In this document: one piece after another, positions 1 to 9,017 of the stretch
Numbering within the stretch: position 1 is the first letter of the stretch
How the letters are laid out: every line of letters starts with the position of its first letter
DNA from: Ponticaulis sp.
GTDB lineage: Bacteria > Pseudomonadota > Alphaproteobacteria > Caulobacterales > Hyphomonadaceae
Direction of reading: 5' to 3'
Length of the DNA: 35,252 nucleotides
Assembly (NCBI GenBank): GCA_002723155.1
Contig: PBNO01000002.1
Coordinates: forward strand, 403,774-439,025
Made by a program: the position numbers and the translations under genes
Notes under the pieces: generated by a model
What the model was told of the DNA's origin: nothing
What the model saw: only the letters and a program-made list of their open reading frames with translations
Databases searched by the model: none

Positions 1-432
1 CCCGCCACCGCCAACTACCACCCGACCGATCCCCAGATCGCCTTCCACCTCGCGCGCTTCATCGAGAACGTCCGCCAGGTTCCCGCCGATCCGATTGTTC
101 TGCGGCAGAATTGGCTGCGTGCTTACGATTTCACCACCGACCGCGGGTCCGTCGCGCTCAACGACTTCGCCCGTGAGAACGATCCCTTCGCCCGCGTCGG
201 CGAGATCCAGGTCACCGCCGAGATTTCCAGCGTGATCCGGGCCTCTGACAACAGCTTCCGTGTCGCCTGGACCGAGCGCCGCTACGTGAATGGACAGCTC
301 GCCGGGACCGAGCGCTGGACCGGCATTTTGAGCGTCGTCGTCCAGCCACCCCGCGATGCCGACCGCCTCCGCAAGAATCCCCTCGGCGTCTTCGTCCACG
401 CCATCAACTGGTCAAGGGAGAACGCCCAATGA
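1..432 (+). CDS. trbF: Conjugal transfer protein TrbF (VirB8-like), C-terminal part, 5' end outside window
   Basis: An open frame runs from the first base of the window to TGA at 430-432, giving about 143 residues of a periplasmic domain with no start in view. The residues (IAFHLARFIENVR, LRQNWLRAYDFTT, a sheet-like TGILSVVVQPP near the end) fit the VirB8/TrbF C-terminal domain, which is an inner-membrane-anchored assembly factor of the mating-pair type IV secretion channel. The stop overlaps the next start (ATGA at 429-432), as expected for translational coupling in a trb operon. The identity rests on the fold-like pattern plus the trbG-trbI-DUF2274 order that follows, which is the usual order in Tn4371-like and related ICEs. 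An internal GTG at 232 is in frame but is not the true start. Confidence 0.85.
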   Translation, partial: PATANYHPTDPQIAFHLARFIENVRQVPADPIVLRQNWLRAYDFTTDRGSVALNDFARENDPFARVGEIQVTAEISSVIRASDNSFRVAWTERRYVNGQLAGTERWTGILSVVVQPPRDADRLRKNPLGVFVHAINWSRENAQ

Positions 433-1469
433 GACACTGCGTTTCCGCCAAACTTTCCATCACAACCCTTCTCGCCGGCTCGATGCTGGCCGGCTGCGCG
501 ACCTTCAAACCGCCCGAGATCAGCTATGACGATCCGGTCGCCGCGACACTGGTCGCGGAACCTGCGCCACCAGTTCGGATCGTGGAAACACCCGAGCCTT
601 TGCCGCTGCCGGGCCAGCTCATGCGGGTCGATGGCGACGATCGTCCGGCCGAGGCGGCGGAACCGACCGAGCGGGTGACCAACGCCAACGCGGCCGCCCG
701 GATCGAACCCGTGCGCGACGGCTTCATCAATGCGGTCCAACTCTATCCCTACAGCTCGGGCGCGCTCTATCAGGTCTACACCTCGCCCGGACAGGTGACC
801 GATATCGCGTTGCAACCCGGTGAAAGCCTCGTGGGGAGCGGTCCGATAGCAGCGGGCGATACCGCGCGCTGGATCATCGGCGACACCGAGAGCGGGTCCG
901 GCGAGAACCGCCGCATCCATGTGCTAGTGAAGCCGACCCGGCCCGATCTCGTTACCAACCTCGTTATCAACACCGACCGGCGCACCTATCATCTCGAACT
1001 CCGTGCGACGCCGCAGGCCTATATGGCGTCGGTCTCCTGGCAATATCCCGAGGACGAGTTGATCGCCTTGCGCCGCCAGAACGATCGCGCCGAGGCCAGC
1101 CTGCCCATCGGACGCAATGTCGATCTCGACGATCTCAATTTCCGCTACCGGATCACCGGCGACCGCGCGCCCTGGCGGCCGCGCCGGGCCTTCGATGACG
1201 GGCGGCAGGTCTTCATCGAATTCCCGCGCGGGATCGGCCAGGGCGAGATGCCACCGCTCTTCGTGATCGGACCGGAAGGGGACGGTCAGCTCGTCAATTA
1301 CCGGATCCGCCGCAACTACATGATCGTCGACCGGCTCTTCGCCGCCGCCGAGTTGCGGCTTGGCGACCGCCAGCGGGTGGTGCGGATCGTGCGGACCGAT
1401 GGGGTTCGGCGCAGCGAGCAGAGCGCGGAACGCGTGGCGTCGGCGCGGCGTACCGATGAGGACCGTTGA
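429..1469 (+). CDS. trbG: P-type conjugative transfer protein TrbG (VirB9-like)
   Basis: The 346-residue product starts with a lipoprotein signal (hydrophobic run ending LAGC, Cys at about 23) and belongs to the TrbG/VirB9/CagX family, outer-membrane-associated components of the conjugative type IV channel. The N-terminal VirB9 domain is recognisable from the SGALYQVYTSPGQVTDIALQPGE segment, and the C-terminal beta domain from FIEFP and NYRIRRNYMIVDRLF. The length is typical for TrbG. The start is set by AGGGAG seven to eight bases upstream and by the ATGA overlap with trbF. trbI follows after three bases, so the genes are clearly cotranscribed. The tail is rich in Arg and Glu and looks disordered. 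Confidence 0.92.
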   Translation: MRHCVSAKLSITTLLAGSMLAGCATFKPPEISYDDPVAATLVAEPAPPVRIVETPEPLPLPGQLMRVDGDDRPAEAAEPTERVTNANAAARIEPVRDGFINAVQLYPYSSGALYQVYTSPGQVTDIALQPGESLVGSGPIAAGDTARWIIGDTESGSGENRRIHVLVKPTRPDLVTNLVINTDRRTYHLELRATPQAYMASVSWQYPEDELIALRRQNDRAEASLPIGRNVDLDDLNFRYRITGDRAPWRPRRAFDDGRQVFIEFPRGIGQGEMPPLFVIGPEGDGQLVNYRIRRNYMIVDRLFAAAELRLGDRQRVVRIVRTDGVRRSEQSAERVASARRTDEDR

Positions 1470-1472
1470 GCC

Positions 1473-2696
1473 ATGTCCGGGATTGAAGATCAGCAACAAG
1501 ACGACCGTCCCGAAGAGCCGCTGCGCACCGAACAGGACATCGCGAAGGAACTGCGCCTGCGGTCCGATCCGCCGCGGGTCATGCGGCTCTCGCGCAAAGC
1601 CATCACTGTTCTGGTCGTCGCCGGCGGCCTTGGTATCGGCGCGATCCTGATCGTCGCCTTGCAAGGTTCCGATCCAGGCGATGGGCCGTCCGAGCTCTTC
1701 TCGACGGAACGGATACAGGAGGCCGAGGGGCTTTTGGGTCTGCCGCGCGACTACGCGTCGATCCCGCAGCTTGGGCCACCTCTACCGGGCGAACTTGGGC
1801 GTCCGGTTCTGTCCGCGCAGCGGCGGGGTGAGCCCGTGCCTGTCGTAACTGCGACTGGCCCCGCCGTCGATCCAGAAGAGCAACTGCGCTTGCAGGAGGC
1901 AGAGGCCGCGCGGCTCGCGACACTCTTTACCGACGTGAGGTCGAGTAGCGCAGGTGCTGCGCGCCCACAGGCAGTGACCTCAACATCCCCAGTGCCCGGG
2001 CTACAGAGTTTGTTCCCGGCATCTGCCGAGCAGACACGGCAACCAGACACGACAGAACGACAGGAAGCGTTTTTGGATCGCCAGGTCGACCGAAGGACCG
2101 CCGCCGCGGACCAGCTGCAAAGCCTGCTAAGCCCATATGTCCTGCAAGCGGGATCGGTCATCGAAGCGGCCCTTCTGACCGGTCTGCGCTCCGATCTTCC
2201 GGGGCAGATCACCGCGCAGGTCACTGCCAACGTCTACGACAGCCCGACCGGGCAATTCCTGCTCATCCCGCAAGGTTCGCGCCTGATCGGCGAGTATGAC
2301 AGCCGCGTCGAAACCGGTCAGAGGCGCGTCCTTTTGGCGTGGACCCGGCTCATCTTGCCCGACGGTCGCTCCATCGTCCTCGAACGCCAGCCCGGCACCG
2401 ATCAGGCAGGGTATGCAGGGCTCGAAGACGGCGTCGACAATCACTGGGGCCAGTTTTTCCGGGCCGCAGGTCTCGCCACGATCCTCAATATCGGCCTCGA
2501 GACCGGCGAGGATGCCGGCGACGAGATAGCCGAAGCGATCCGCGACGGCACCCAAGACACGATCGGTCGTGTCGGCGAGGCCATCGTCCAGCGCCAGCTC
2601 AACATCCCGCCGACTTTGACGATCCGACCGGGCTTCCCGGTACGCGTGATGGTGACGCGCGACCTTATTCTCGAACCACAAGGAGATGCGCGATGA
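1473..2696 (+). CDS. trbI: TrbI/VirB10 family conjugation channel protein
   Basis: The 407-residue product has a short acidic cytoplasmic N-terminus, one transmembrane helix at about residues 43-63 (AITVLVVAGGLGIGAILIVAL), a Pro/Ala/Gln-rich linker, and the conserved VirB10/TrbI C-terminal beta-barrel domain from about residue 220. Recognisable family motifs are AGSVIEAALLTGLRSDLPG, LIPQGSRLIGEYDS, ILPDGRS and a final region with GFPVRVMVTRDL. VirB10-type proteins span both membranes and couple energy to the outer-membrane channel. The start follows trbG by three bases, and its stop overlaps the DUF2274 start (ATGA at 2693). Confidence 0.93.
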   Translation: MSGIEDQQQDDRPEEPLRTEQDIAKELRLRSDPPRVMRLSRKAITVLVVAGGLGIGAILIVALQGSDPGDGPSELFSTERIQEAEGLLGLPRDYASIPQLGPPLPGELGRPVLSAQRRGEPVPVVTATGPAVDPEEQLRLQEAEAARLATLFTDVRSSSAGAARPQAVTSTSPVPGLQSLFPASAEQTRQPDTTERQEAFLDRQVDRRTAAADQLQSLLSPYVLQAGSVIEAALLTGLRSDLPGQITAQVTANVYDSPTGQFLLIPQGSRLIGEYDSRVETGQRRVLLAWTRLILPDGRSIVLERQPGTDQAGYAGLEDGVDNHWGQFFRAAGLATILNIGLETGEDAGDEIAEAIRDGTQDTIGRVGEAIVQRQLNIPPTLTIRPGFPVRVMVTRDLILEPQGDAR

Positions 2697-2938
2697 GCAA
2701 GCTGAAGCTGGGCAACATCCGAGACGACAAGCCGGTCAAGCTTACCGTAGAACTACCGGCGCAGGTGCATCGCGATTTGACAGCCTATGCGGAAATCCTT
2801 GGGGCCGAGAGCGGGGAGATATTTGAGCCCACCAAGCTCATCGCGCCTATGCTGGAGCGATTCATGAAGACCGATCGGGGCTTCGCGAAACTCAGGAAAG
2901 AGCGCCGTTCCGCCTCGCCTCAATCCGCGCCAAGCTGA
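2693..2938 (+). CDS. DUF2274 domain-containing protein at the end of the trb operon
   Basis: This small protein of 81 residues starts MSKLKLGNIRDDKPVKLTVELP and matches the DUF2274 family, which is habitually encoded directly after trbI in Trb-type ICEs. Its function is not known. The short strand followed by helices (LTVELPAQVHRDLTAYAEIL) resembles a ribbon-helix-helix DNA-binding protein, so a regulatory role is a reasonable inference. The start is supported by AAGGAG and by the ATGA overlap with trbI. A longer in-frame reading starting at 2339 would run through trbI and is not real. The last 47 bases overlap the 3' end of the convergent LysR gene. Confidence 0.85.
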   Translation: MSKLKLGNIRDDKPVKLTVELPAQVHRDLTAYAEILGAESGEIFEPTKLIAPMLERFMKTDRGFAKLRKERRSASPQSAPS

Positions 2939-3803
2939 TGAACCGGCGCAATGCGGGATTGTCGTTTTCTGGCTTCCAAGTAATCGAAAACGGAACCGTC
3001 TCGTCTTCGCCTCCGACTGGCACGAAAGTCACGTTTGGATAGTGAACGCCACGCCAATGATCCGCTACGAGGCTGACACCGAGTCCCAAACCGACAAGGT
3101 TCATGATACCTTCTCGGCATAACCTGTGTCGACGCACCGCGACCGACCGGCCCAGATCACTTACACTGCGGATCACGTAGTCATGAATTTCTGGGCCAGG
3201 TTCGGAAGAACTCACCACAAATGTGGCTTCTACGACATCTCTCCAACGCAGGCGAGACTGCTTCGACCAACGATGATCTGCAGCGACAGCCAAGAAGATG
3301 CTTTCTCTAGAAAGCGTCAAGCCATCACCGATCTCACCATTGACCTCACCAGCGGCAAATACCGCATCCAATGTTCGATGATTTAGGCAAGTCATTAAAT
3401 CATTGCGATCGGATTCATTTATATCCAATTTTATTTGGTTATGGTTATTTAGGAATGCTTTTAGGACCTGACGAAGCGCGCCGTTCGAGAGTGAAGCAAT
3501 AATGCCTAGCCGCAGTTGCCCTGATGCCGCACTACCGTGCGATTGAGCAGCTTCTACCGCATTGTCCAAATCAGAAGTTATACTCCTCATGCGAGTTGTA
3601 AAATCCGCGCCAGCGACGGTTAATCTTACGCCCTGAGATCGTCGCTCAAACATCGAAACGCCGAGATTGTCTTCCAATTTTTGGATTCGCCTACTGACGG
3701 CTGATTGCCCAATTTTCAACTCCTTTGCCGCTTTACGAAAGCTTCCAACCTCGGCGACCGAAAGCAACGCTGATATGTTGCGCAAGTCTACAAGATTATT
3801 CAT
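2892..3803 (-). CDS. LysR-family transcriptional regulator
   Basis: The 303-residue product has an N-terminal winged helix-turn-helix (about residues 8-65: ISALLSVAEVGSFRKAAKEL, then GQSAVSRRIQKLEDNLGVSMFERR) and a C-terminal LysR substrate-binding domain beginning near residue 90 (GQLRLGIIASLSNGALRQVL). It is convergent with and overlaps the DUF2274 gene. LysR regulators next to trb operons are common in Tn4371-like ICEs and some control transfer, but the effector here cannot be read from sequence. The upstream half is noticeably more AT-rich than the trb genes and the copper cassette, which suggests a different origin. No strong ribosome binding site is visible before the ATG at 3803. Confidence 0.88.
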   Translation of the reverse strand: MNNLVDLRNISALLSVAEVGSFRKAAKELKIGQSAVSRRIQKLEDNLGVSMFERRSQGVRLTVAGADFTTRMRSITSDLDNAVEAAQSHGSAASGQLRLGIIASLSNGALRQVLKAFLNNHNQIKLDINESDRNDLMTCLNHRTLDAVFAAGEVNGEIGDGLTLSRESIFLAVAADHRWSKQSRLRWRDVVEATFVVSSSEPGPEIHDYVIRSVSDLGRSVAVRRHRLCREGIMNLVGLGLGVSLVADHWRGVHYPNVTFVPVGGEDETVPFSITWKPENDNPALRRFISLARIEARRNGALS

Positions 3804-4009
3804 TGTTTCGGATTCGTCTGCATAATTTCGATATTCGAGTTATTGCGCCTCACCTTTGTCTCTTGTCTTGCATCGCACGTTAGAATCTTCTCCTCCAGCT
3901 TGGGTGTATGTCATCGATAATGAAATCATGCGTATGACGTCGATGACCGGTGAGTTGTGGGTGACCGGTGGGAAGGTTAGGGTGTTCGTGCGCCAACTGC
4001 TGGTGATCG
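3804..4009. other. Junction sequence between LysR gene and copper cassette
   Basis: About 200 bases separate the LysR start from the MFS breakpoint. The stretch is relatively AT-rich near 3804-3845 and should hold the LysR promoter. It contains two direct copies of TGACCGGTG at 3944-3952 and 3962-3970 (18-bp period) and an inverted repeat ending at 4016. These could be the worn end of an insertion sequence or a regulator site, but I do not recognise either. Confidence 0.35.
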
Positions 4010-4112
4010 TCAGCAGTCCCAGCGCCACGGTCGCGAGGCCGGTGCCCAGCAGTGCCACGGTCTGCGCGAGAAAAAGATGAAAGTAAGTTCGATCCGTGAG
4101 GAGGCCGAGCAT
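3840..4112 (-). pseudogene. Truncated MFS transporter, first ~34 codons only
   Basis: The minus strand from the ATG at 4112 reads MLGLLTDRTYFHLFLAQTVALLG, then TGLATVALGLL. This is the first transmembrane helix and start of an MFS permease. After about 4010 the frame stays open to 3840, but the sequence (TITSSWRTNTLTF onward) no longer resembles a permease. The gene lies 34 bases downstream of the cupredoxin gene in the same direction, where a transporter would be a natural third member of the copZ-cupredoxin operon. The break at about 4009 coincides with an inverted repeat (CTGCTG at 3997-4002, CAGCAG at 4011-4016). The fragment is read as the remnant of a gene cut by recombination when the cassette joined the LysR side. 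A short functional protein is possible but unlikely. Confidence 0.65.
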
Positions 4113-4146
4113 CACAAGTCTCGCTTTCGACGTGGATGATTTGAAG

Positions 4147-4689
4147 TCAGCCTCTGACCATGAGGGGGCCAAACATGCCAGCTTCGTAGTGGCCCGGAAT
4201 TAGGCAGGCGAACTCGAAGGTCCCGGCGTTCGTGAACGTCCAGGCAAGTTCGCCAGTCTCGCCGGGTTCGAGCGTCATCGATTTAGGGCTGTTATGCTTG
4301 TGCATTTTGCTCATCGCTTCCATCTCAGCTTTGTGCTTGGCATTGTCCTCTTCAGTACCAAGAACGAACTCGTGAGCGATCTGGCCGTCATTGACGAGCG
4401 CGAAGCGGATGGTCTCGCCCTCGGTTACCTCAATCGAGCCAGGTACGAAAATCATGCGACCATTTTCGGTCTCACGCATGGACACCTCGATGGTGCGCGT
4501 AGCCTCACCCGGCTCGGCAGGAACGCCAAGTGCGGTGGCGGTTGCACCGAGCTGGCCGGCAACAGGCATCGTCTCGCTGTGGTCTACGCCGTGCATCGCG
4601 TGATCGTCGCCAGCCTCGCCCTCACCGCAGGCGGCCAGCAGGCCGATTGCCGCAGTGGCAAGAAGAAGTCGTTTCGGGAATTTCGTCAT
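4147..4689 (-). CDS. Cupredoxin-domain copper-binding lipoprotein
   Basis: The 180-residue product has a lipoprotein signal (LLAAC, Cys21), a His/Met-rich linker ([14 protein letters not shown]) and a C-terminal plastocyanin-like domain. Type 1 copper ligands are visible as H106 (QIAHEF), C162 and H167 (FACLIPGHY) and M172 (AGM), so it should bind copper outside the inner membrane. A second His/Met-rich insert ([15 protein letters not shown]) may add sites. The start is 10 bases after the copZ-like stop, with GAGGA overlapping that stop, so the two genes are one operon. The likely role is periplasmic copper sequestration or hand-off. Some relatives are annotated as CopI-like or simply as cupredoxin family proteins. 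Confidence 0.88.
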   Translation of the reverse strand: MTKFPKRLLLATAAIGLLAACGEGEAGDDHAMHGVDHSETMPVAGQLGATATALGVPAEPGEATRTIEVSMRETENGRMIFVPGSIEVTEGETIRFALVNDGQIAHEFVLGTEEDNAKHKAEMEAMSKMHKHNSPKSMTLEPGETGELAWTFTNAGTFEFACLIPGHYEAGMFGPLMVRG

Positions 4690-4699
4690 CTGATGGTCC

Positions 4700-4894
4700 T
4701 CAGGCGGCGGACACAGGGAAACCAGCGTCCTTCAGGGCTGCGAGAAACGCCTCACGCGGCTTGTCCGAACTGACAGCGACCTGCCGAGCCTCGGGATCGG
4801 CCTGGACTTTCGCGCCGACGTCGACCGAATGGATTGCCTTGGTGACGCTGCGGGCACAGCCGCCACACTTCATGTTCTCGATTTGGAATTGCAT
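4700..4894 (-). CDS. copZ: Heavy-metal-associated (HMA) domain copper chaperone, CopZ-like
   Basis: This is a single 64-residue HMA (ferredoxin-like) domain with the metal-binding motif MKCGGC (Cys10 and Cys13). The CGGC spacing is characteristic of proteobacterial CopZ-like chaperones, which shuttle Cu(I) in the cytoplasm to P-type ATPases. It is the first gene of the leftward operon and is transcribed away from a MerR-type operator at 4937-4958. It lies head to head with copA, its expected delivery partner. Confidence 0.85.
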   Translation of the reverse strand: MQFQIENMKCGGCARSVTKAIHSVDVGAKVQADPEARQVAVSSDKPREAFLAALKDAGFPVSAA

Positions 4895-4936
4895 CGTTTC
4901 GCTCCGTGCTGTGGTTCGATGCGCAACAAGTTGCGG

Positions 4937-4958
4937 CTTCCCATCGCTGGAAGGTCAA
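4937..4958 (-). promoter_or_regulatory. MerR-family (CueR/HmrR-type) promoter-operator for copZ
   Basis: Read on the minus strand this is TTGACCTTCC, then AGCGAT, then GGGAAG: a -35 hexamer followed by the TTCC-N-GGAA dyad typical of MerR-family operators. Those sites sit in an overlong 19-20 bp spacer. It closely resembles the three plus-strand copies at 4987, 9140 and 10042. No clean -10 hexamer is visible. Confidence 0.75.
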
Positions 4959-4986
4959 GCGGCAAATACGAATTTCGCAAAAAGCC

Positions 4987-5009
4987 TTGACCTTCCCATC
5001 ATTGGAACC
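4987..5009 (+). promoter_or_regulatory. MerR-family promoter-operator for copA
   Basis: TTGACC at 4987-4992 overlaps a dyad TTCCCATCATTGGAA in the expected position for CueR/HmrR, which activates by untwisting a long spacer. It lies about 46 bases before the copA start and back to back with the copZ site, so one short region can switch on both operons. Confidence 0.78.
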
Positions 5010-5054
5010 CCCATCCTTCTTGGTATGCGAATAGAACAAGCAGGAACGAGCGCC

Positions 5055-7589
5055 ATGAATGCTCCCCCGATTTTATCATCGCCCATCACCTTGCCTATAG
5101 AGGGCATGACCTGCGCCTCCTGCGTCGGACGTGTCGAACGAGCCCTGCGCGCCGTGCCGGGTGTGATGGAGGCAAATGTCAATCTTGCCACGGAGCGGGC
5201 CGACGTGCGTTTCGAAGGTGCGCCCGACCGGGCGGCGCTCGTCAAGGCAATCGAGGATGTCGGCTACGATGTGCCTTCGGGCAGCGTGGAACTGGCAATC
5301 GAGGGAATGACCTGTGCCTCGTGCGTCGGCCGAGTCGAACGCGCGCTAAAGGCCTTGCCCGGTGTGACCGAGGCAAATGTCAATCTTGCCACGGAGCGGG
5401 CGACCGTCAAAGGCACCGCCGATGCGGCTACTCTGATCGCCGCCATCGACGATGTGGGCTACGAGGCGCGAGAGATCGCGGATCGCTCGGCGGCGGATGA
5501 CACCGCGTCCGACAAGCGCGACGCCGAAGCCCGCAGGCTGCGTCGGAGCGTGTTGATCGCCGGTCTCCTGACGCTCCCCGTCTTCATCCTGGAGATGGGC
5601 AGCCACCTGGTTCCCGCATTCCACCACTTCATAATGTCGACCATCGGCACCCAGACGAGCTGGACGATCCAGTTCATCTTGACCACGTTGGTCCTCGCGG
5701 GTCCGGGGCGGCGGTTCTACACGATAGGAGTTCCCGCTCTCCTGAAGGGCGCGCCCGACATGAACAGCCTCGTCGCGGTCGGCACCTCGGCGGCCTATCT
5801 CTTCTCGGTGGTCGCGCTTCTCGCGCCCGGGCTTCTCCCCGAGGGCACGGTCAATGTCTATTTCGAGGCCGCGGCGGTCATCGCCACGCTGATCCTCGTT
5901 GGCCGCTGGATGGAGGCGCGCGCCAAGGGTCGCACCTCCGAAGCGATCAAGCGCCTCGTCGGGCTTCAGGCCAAGACGGCGCGGGTCCGCCGGAACGGCG
6001 AGACCGTCGAGATCGCCATCGCCGAGGTCGCGCCCGGCGACGTGATCGAGGTGCGCCCCGGCGAGCGCGTGCCCGTCGACGGCGAGGTGATCGAGGGCAA
6101 GAGTTATATCGACGAGTCGATGATCACCGGCGAACCGGTCCCGGTCGCCAAGGAGAACGGCGCGACAATCGTCGGTGGCACGGTCAACCAGACCGGCAGC
6201 CTCGCCTTCCGCGCGACCGCGGTGGGCGGCGACACGATGCTCGCCCAGATCATCCGTATGGTCGAGGAGGCGCAGGGCTCCAAGTTGCCGATCCAGGCGC
6301 TGGTCGACAAGGTGACGATGTACTTCGTGCCGGCGGTCATCACGCTCGCGCTCCTGACCTTCGGCGTCTGGTTCGTCTTCGGGCCGGAGCCCGCGCTGAC
6401 CTTCGGCCTCGTGAACGCCGTCGCCGTTCTCATCATCGCCTGCCCCTGCGCAATGGGCCTCGCCACCCCGACCTCGATCATGGTCGGCACGGGCCGCGGC
6501 GCCGAGATGGGCGTTCTCTTCCGCAAAGGTGAGGCGCTGCAGCTTCTCAAGGAGGCCCGGGTCGTCGCGCTCGACAAAACCGGCACTCTGACCGAGGGCG
6601 CGCCGCGGATGACCGATCTGACCGTTGCGTCCGAGTTCGTGCGGGACGACGTGCTCGCCCACATTGCGGCAGTCGAGGCGAAGTCGGAGCATCCGATCGC
6701 CCGCGCCATCGTCGCGGCGGCCAAGGACCAGAACCTGGACCTGCCCGAGGTCGCGGACTTCGACAGCGTCACGGGCATGGGTGTCGCGGCAGCCGCAGGC
6801 GGCAGAAAGGTCGAGATCGGCGCGGACCGCTACATGGCCTCGCTCGGCCATGACGTGTCGACTTTCGCTGAGACCGCCGCGCGCCTCGCGGACGAGGGCA
6901 AGTCGCCGCTCTATGCCGCCGTGGACGGCAAGCTCGCCGCCATCGTCGCCGTGGCCGATCCGATCAAGGAGACCACGCCCGAGGCAATCCGCGCGCTGCA
7001 CGATCTCGGCCTGAAGGTCGCGATGATCACCGGCGACAACCGTCGCACGGCCGAGGCCATAGCTCGCAAGCTCGGCATCGACGAGGTGGTCGCTGAAGTC
7101 CTGCCCGACGGCAAGGTTGACGCCGTGAAGGCGCTGAAGGCCGAACATGGCTGCACGGCCTTTGTTGGCGACGGGATCAACGACGCGCCCGCGCTCGCAG
7201 AGGCGGATGTGGGCCTCGCCATCGGCACAGGCACGGATGTGGCCATCGAGGCGGCGGATGTGGTGCTGATGTCGGGCTCGCTCAAGGGCGTACCGAACGC
7301 CATCGCGCTGTCGAAGGCGACGATCCGCAATATCAAGCAGAACCTGTTCTGGGCTTTCGCCTATAACGCGGCTCTTGTTCCGGTCGCCGCGGGCGCACTC
7401 TATCCGGCTTTCGGGCTCCTGCTCTCGCCGATCTTCGCCGCCGGCGCGATGGCGCTGTCGTCGGTCTTTGTGCTCGGCAACGCGCTGCGCCTAAGTCACT
7501 GGGAACCGCCGATGCGGGAGGCGGCCGCATCGATTAAGGGAGCCGTGACATCCCAACCACACCCAAAAGCTCAAGGAGCTGTTCAATGA
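5055..7589 (+). CDS. copA: Copper-translocating P1B-1-type ATPase CopA
   Basis: The 844-residue product begins with two HMA domains (GMTCASC with Cys20/23 and Cys87/90), followed by the membrane ATPase core. Visible motifs are the actuator TGE (ITGEPVPV), the transmembrane metal site CPC (Cys463 and Cys465 in IIACPCAMG), the phosphorylated Asp507 in [13 protein letters not shown] in the nucleotide-binding domain and [16 protein letters not shown]. These define a Cu(I)-exporting P1B-1 ATPase of the inner membrane. The ATG at 5055 is chosen because it sits after the MerR-type promoter and gives a normal N-terminus. The frame is open upstream to 4530 but would cross copZ on the other strand. The two HMA domains repeat near-identical coding sequence (shared run CGGAGCGGGC with [10 protein letters not shown]), suggesting recent internal duplication. 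Confidence 0.96.
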   Translation: MNAPPILSSPITLPIEGMTCASCVGRVERALRAVPGVMEANVNLATERADVRFEGAPDRAALVKAIEDVGYDVPSGSVELAIEGMTCASCVGRVERALKALPGVTEANVNLATERATVKGTADAATLIAAIDDVGYEAREIADRSAADDTASDKRDAEARRLRRSVLIAGLLTLPVFILEMGSHLVPAFHHFIMSTIGTQTSWTIQFILTTLVLAGPGRRFYTIGVPALLKGAPDMNSLVAVGTSAAYLFSVVALLAPGLLPEGTVNVYFEAAAVIATLILVGRWMEARAKGRTSEAIKRLVGLQAKTARVRRNGETVEIAIAEVAPGDVIEVRPGERVPVDGEVIEGKSYIDESMITGEPVPVAKENGATIVGGTVNQTGSLAFRATAVGGDTMLAQIIRMVEEAQGSKLPIQALVDKVTMYFVPAVITLALLTFGVWFVFGPEPALTFGLVNAVAVLIIACPCAMGLATPTSIMVGTGRGAEMGVLFRKGEALQLLKEARVVALDKTGTLTEGAPRMTDLTVASEFVRDDVLAHIAAVEAKSEHPIARAIVAAAKDQNLDLPEVADFDSVTGMGVAAAAGGRKVEIGADRYMASLGHDVSTFAETAARLADEGKSPLYAAVDGKLAAIVAVADPIKETTPEAIRALHDLGLKVAMITGDNRRTAEAIARKLGIDEVVAEVLPDGKVDAVKALKAEHGCTAFVGDGINDAPALAEADVGLAIGTGTDVAIEAADVVLMSGSLKGVPNAIALSKATIRNIKQNLFWAFAYNAALVPVAAGALYPAFGLLLSPIFAAGAMALSSVFVLGNALRLSHWEPPMREAAASIKGAVTSQPHPKAQGAVQ

Positions 7590-8041
7590 ATATTGGCGAA
7601 GCCGCACGGCGCTCTGGCGTAACCGCGAAGATGATCCGCTATTATGAGCAGTCCGGGCTCATTCCCGAAGTCGCGCGGACTGATGCGGGATACCGCTCCT
7701 ATGGCGACGACGACGTCCACCGCCTGAGGTTCGTGCGCCGTGCCCGCGACCTCGGCTTCACCGTCGAGGAGATCGGCGAGCTGCTCGCGCTGTGGCAGGA
7801 CGATAGTAGGCGCAGCGCCGAGGTCAAGTCGCTCGCGCTCGGACATATCGAAACGCTTCGCGAGAAGATCGCCGAACTCGAAGCGATGGCCGACACGCTC
7901 CAGGCGCTGGCCGATGGGTGTTCGGGTGATGACCGGCCCGACTGCCCGATCCTCGCCGATCTCGAGACCGGCAAGGCGAGCGCGGCGCGTCCAGGTCCCA
8001 GACGGTTCGGCGTCACGAATCCCAAGTCCCAGGAACACTGA
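7586..8041 (+). CDS. cueR: Cu(I)-responsive MerR-family regulator (CueR/HmrR type)
   Basis: The 151-residue product has an N-terminal MerR helix-turn-helix ([21 protein letters not shown]), a long dimerisation helix and a C-terminal metal loop with C112 and C120 ([10 protein letters not shown]-x7-C). Residue 77 is Ser. In E. coli CueR the ligands are C112 and C120, and S77 marks the monovalent-ion class, so this is predicted to sense Cu(I) or Ag(I). The start overlaps the copA stop (ATGA) and has AAGGAG seven bases upstream. It probably acts on the four TTGACC-dyad operators in this cassette, including the one that drives its own operon. An extended C-terminal tail after about residue 130 is unremarkable. 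Confidence 0.92.
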   Translation: MNIGEAARRSGVTAKMIRYYEQSGLIPEVARTDAGYRSYGDDDVHRLRFVRRARDLGFTVEEIGELLALWQDDSRRSAEVKSLALGHIETLREKIAELEAMADTLQALADGCSGDDRPDCPILADLETGKASAARPGPRRFGVTNPKSQEH

Positions 8042-8042
8042 C

Positions 8043-9017
8043 ATGACGTCCACCAAGTGCACGGCGGACATCGCCGACCATCGCCATACCCACGATTTTC
8101 GCGGGCCGACTGACGCGGCCAGCGCCCGGCGTATCTGGATTGTCATCGTCCTCACCGCTGTGACGATGGTGGCCGAGATCGCGGCCGGATCCATCTTTGG
8201 ATCCATGGCGCTCCTCGCCGATGGCTGGCATATGGGAACGCATCTCGCAGCGCTATCGATCGCCGCTCTCGGCTATTGGGTCGCGCAGCGGCTATCGGGC
8301 GATCAACGCTTCGCCTTCGGGACCGGAAAGGTCGGCGACCTCGCCGCCTTCGCTAGCGCGATCGGACTTGGTCTTTCGGCAGCGTTCATCGCCTGGGAAG
8401 CGTTCGAACGCTTGGTCTCGCCTGTAGCGATCCGCTTCGAGGAGGCGATGCTGGTCGCGGCCATCGGTCTGGTCGTCAATCTGGCGAGCGCGTGGATCCT
8501 GGGGGGCGAACACCATCACCATCCACATGGTTCGGGTGGTGAGCACGGACACCATCGCTCCCATAGCGACCACCCTCAGTCGCATGATGGCCACGAGGAC
8601 CACAATCTCAAGGCCGCCCACATGCATGTGCTGGCGGATGCGCTGACTTCGATCCTGGCGATCGTAGCGCTGCTCACTGGACGCTTCGCCGGATGGATAT
8701 GGATGGACGCAGCGGTCGCGCTTCTCGGCGCGGGGGTGATCGCGTGGTGGGCCTGGGGCCTCCTGCGTCGCACTTCGCTGAGCCTGCTCGGCGCGGACGC
8801 GCCCGACGGCCTCGAGCAAGCCGTGCAGGATGAACTGGCGTCGAGCGGGCGCGAGGTCGCCGATCTCCATCTCTGGAGCGTCGGTCCGGGGCACTTCGCG
8901 GTCTCGGCCTGCGTGGTGTGTCACGAACCCGCCGATCCGGTCTCGCTCAACGAGAAGATCCGCGCCATCCCAGGTGTATCGCATGCGACGATCGAGGTCC
9001 GGCGCTGCTGTCTTTGA
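8043..9017 (+). CDS. dmeF: Cation diffusion facilitator, DmeF-like Co/Ni/(Zn) efflux protein
   Basis: The 324-residue product has a His-bearing N-terminus (DHRHTHDF, typical of DmeF), about six transmembrane helices and the CDF metal-site motifs LLADGWHM (Asp60, His63) and MHVLADALTS. A very His-rich cytoplasmic loop lies near residues 155-195 (GGEHHHHPHGSGGEHGHHR). A short C-terminal cytoplasmic domain ends in two Cys (RRCCL). DmeF proteins export divalent Co or Ni in exchange for protons. The ATG at 8043 follows the cueR stop by one base, so the gene is in the copA operon although its expected metals are divalent. A zinc role is possible. Confidence 0.85.
   Translation: MTSTKCTADIADHRHTHDFRGPTDAASARRIWIVIVLTAVTMVAEIAAGSIFGSMALLADGWHMGTHLAALSIAALGYWVAQRLSGDQRFAFGTGKVGDLAAFASAIGLGLSAAFIAWEAFERLVSPVAIRFEEAMLVAAIGLVVNLASAWILGGEHHHHPHGSGGEHGHHRSHSDHPQSHDGHEDHNLKAAHMHVLADALTSILAIVALLTGRFAGWIWMDAAVALLGAGVIAWWAWGLLRRTSLSLLGADAPDGLEQAVQDELASSGREVADLHLWSVGPGHFAVSACVVCHEPADPVSLNEKIRAIPGVSHATIEVRRCCL

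Noticed and set aside
3944-3970. Insertion-sequence end built from TGACCGGTG direct repeats
   Set aside because: Two 9-mers alone, with no transposase remnant and no target duplication visible. Kept only as a note on the junction.
4530-5054. In-frame upstream extension of copA
   Set aside because: It would cross the copZ-like gene, the cupredoxin start and both MerR operators. The ATG at 5055 gives a normal family N-terminus.
5346-7148. 600-codon open frame on the minus strand within copA
   Set aside because: It is a high-GC shadow of copA in another frame, Arg/Asp/His-rich with no family features.
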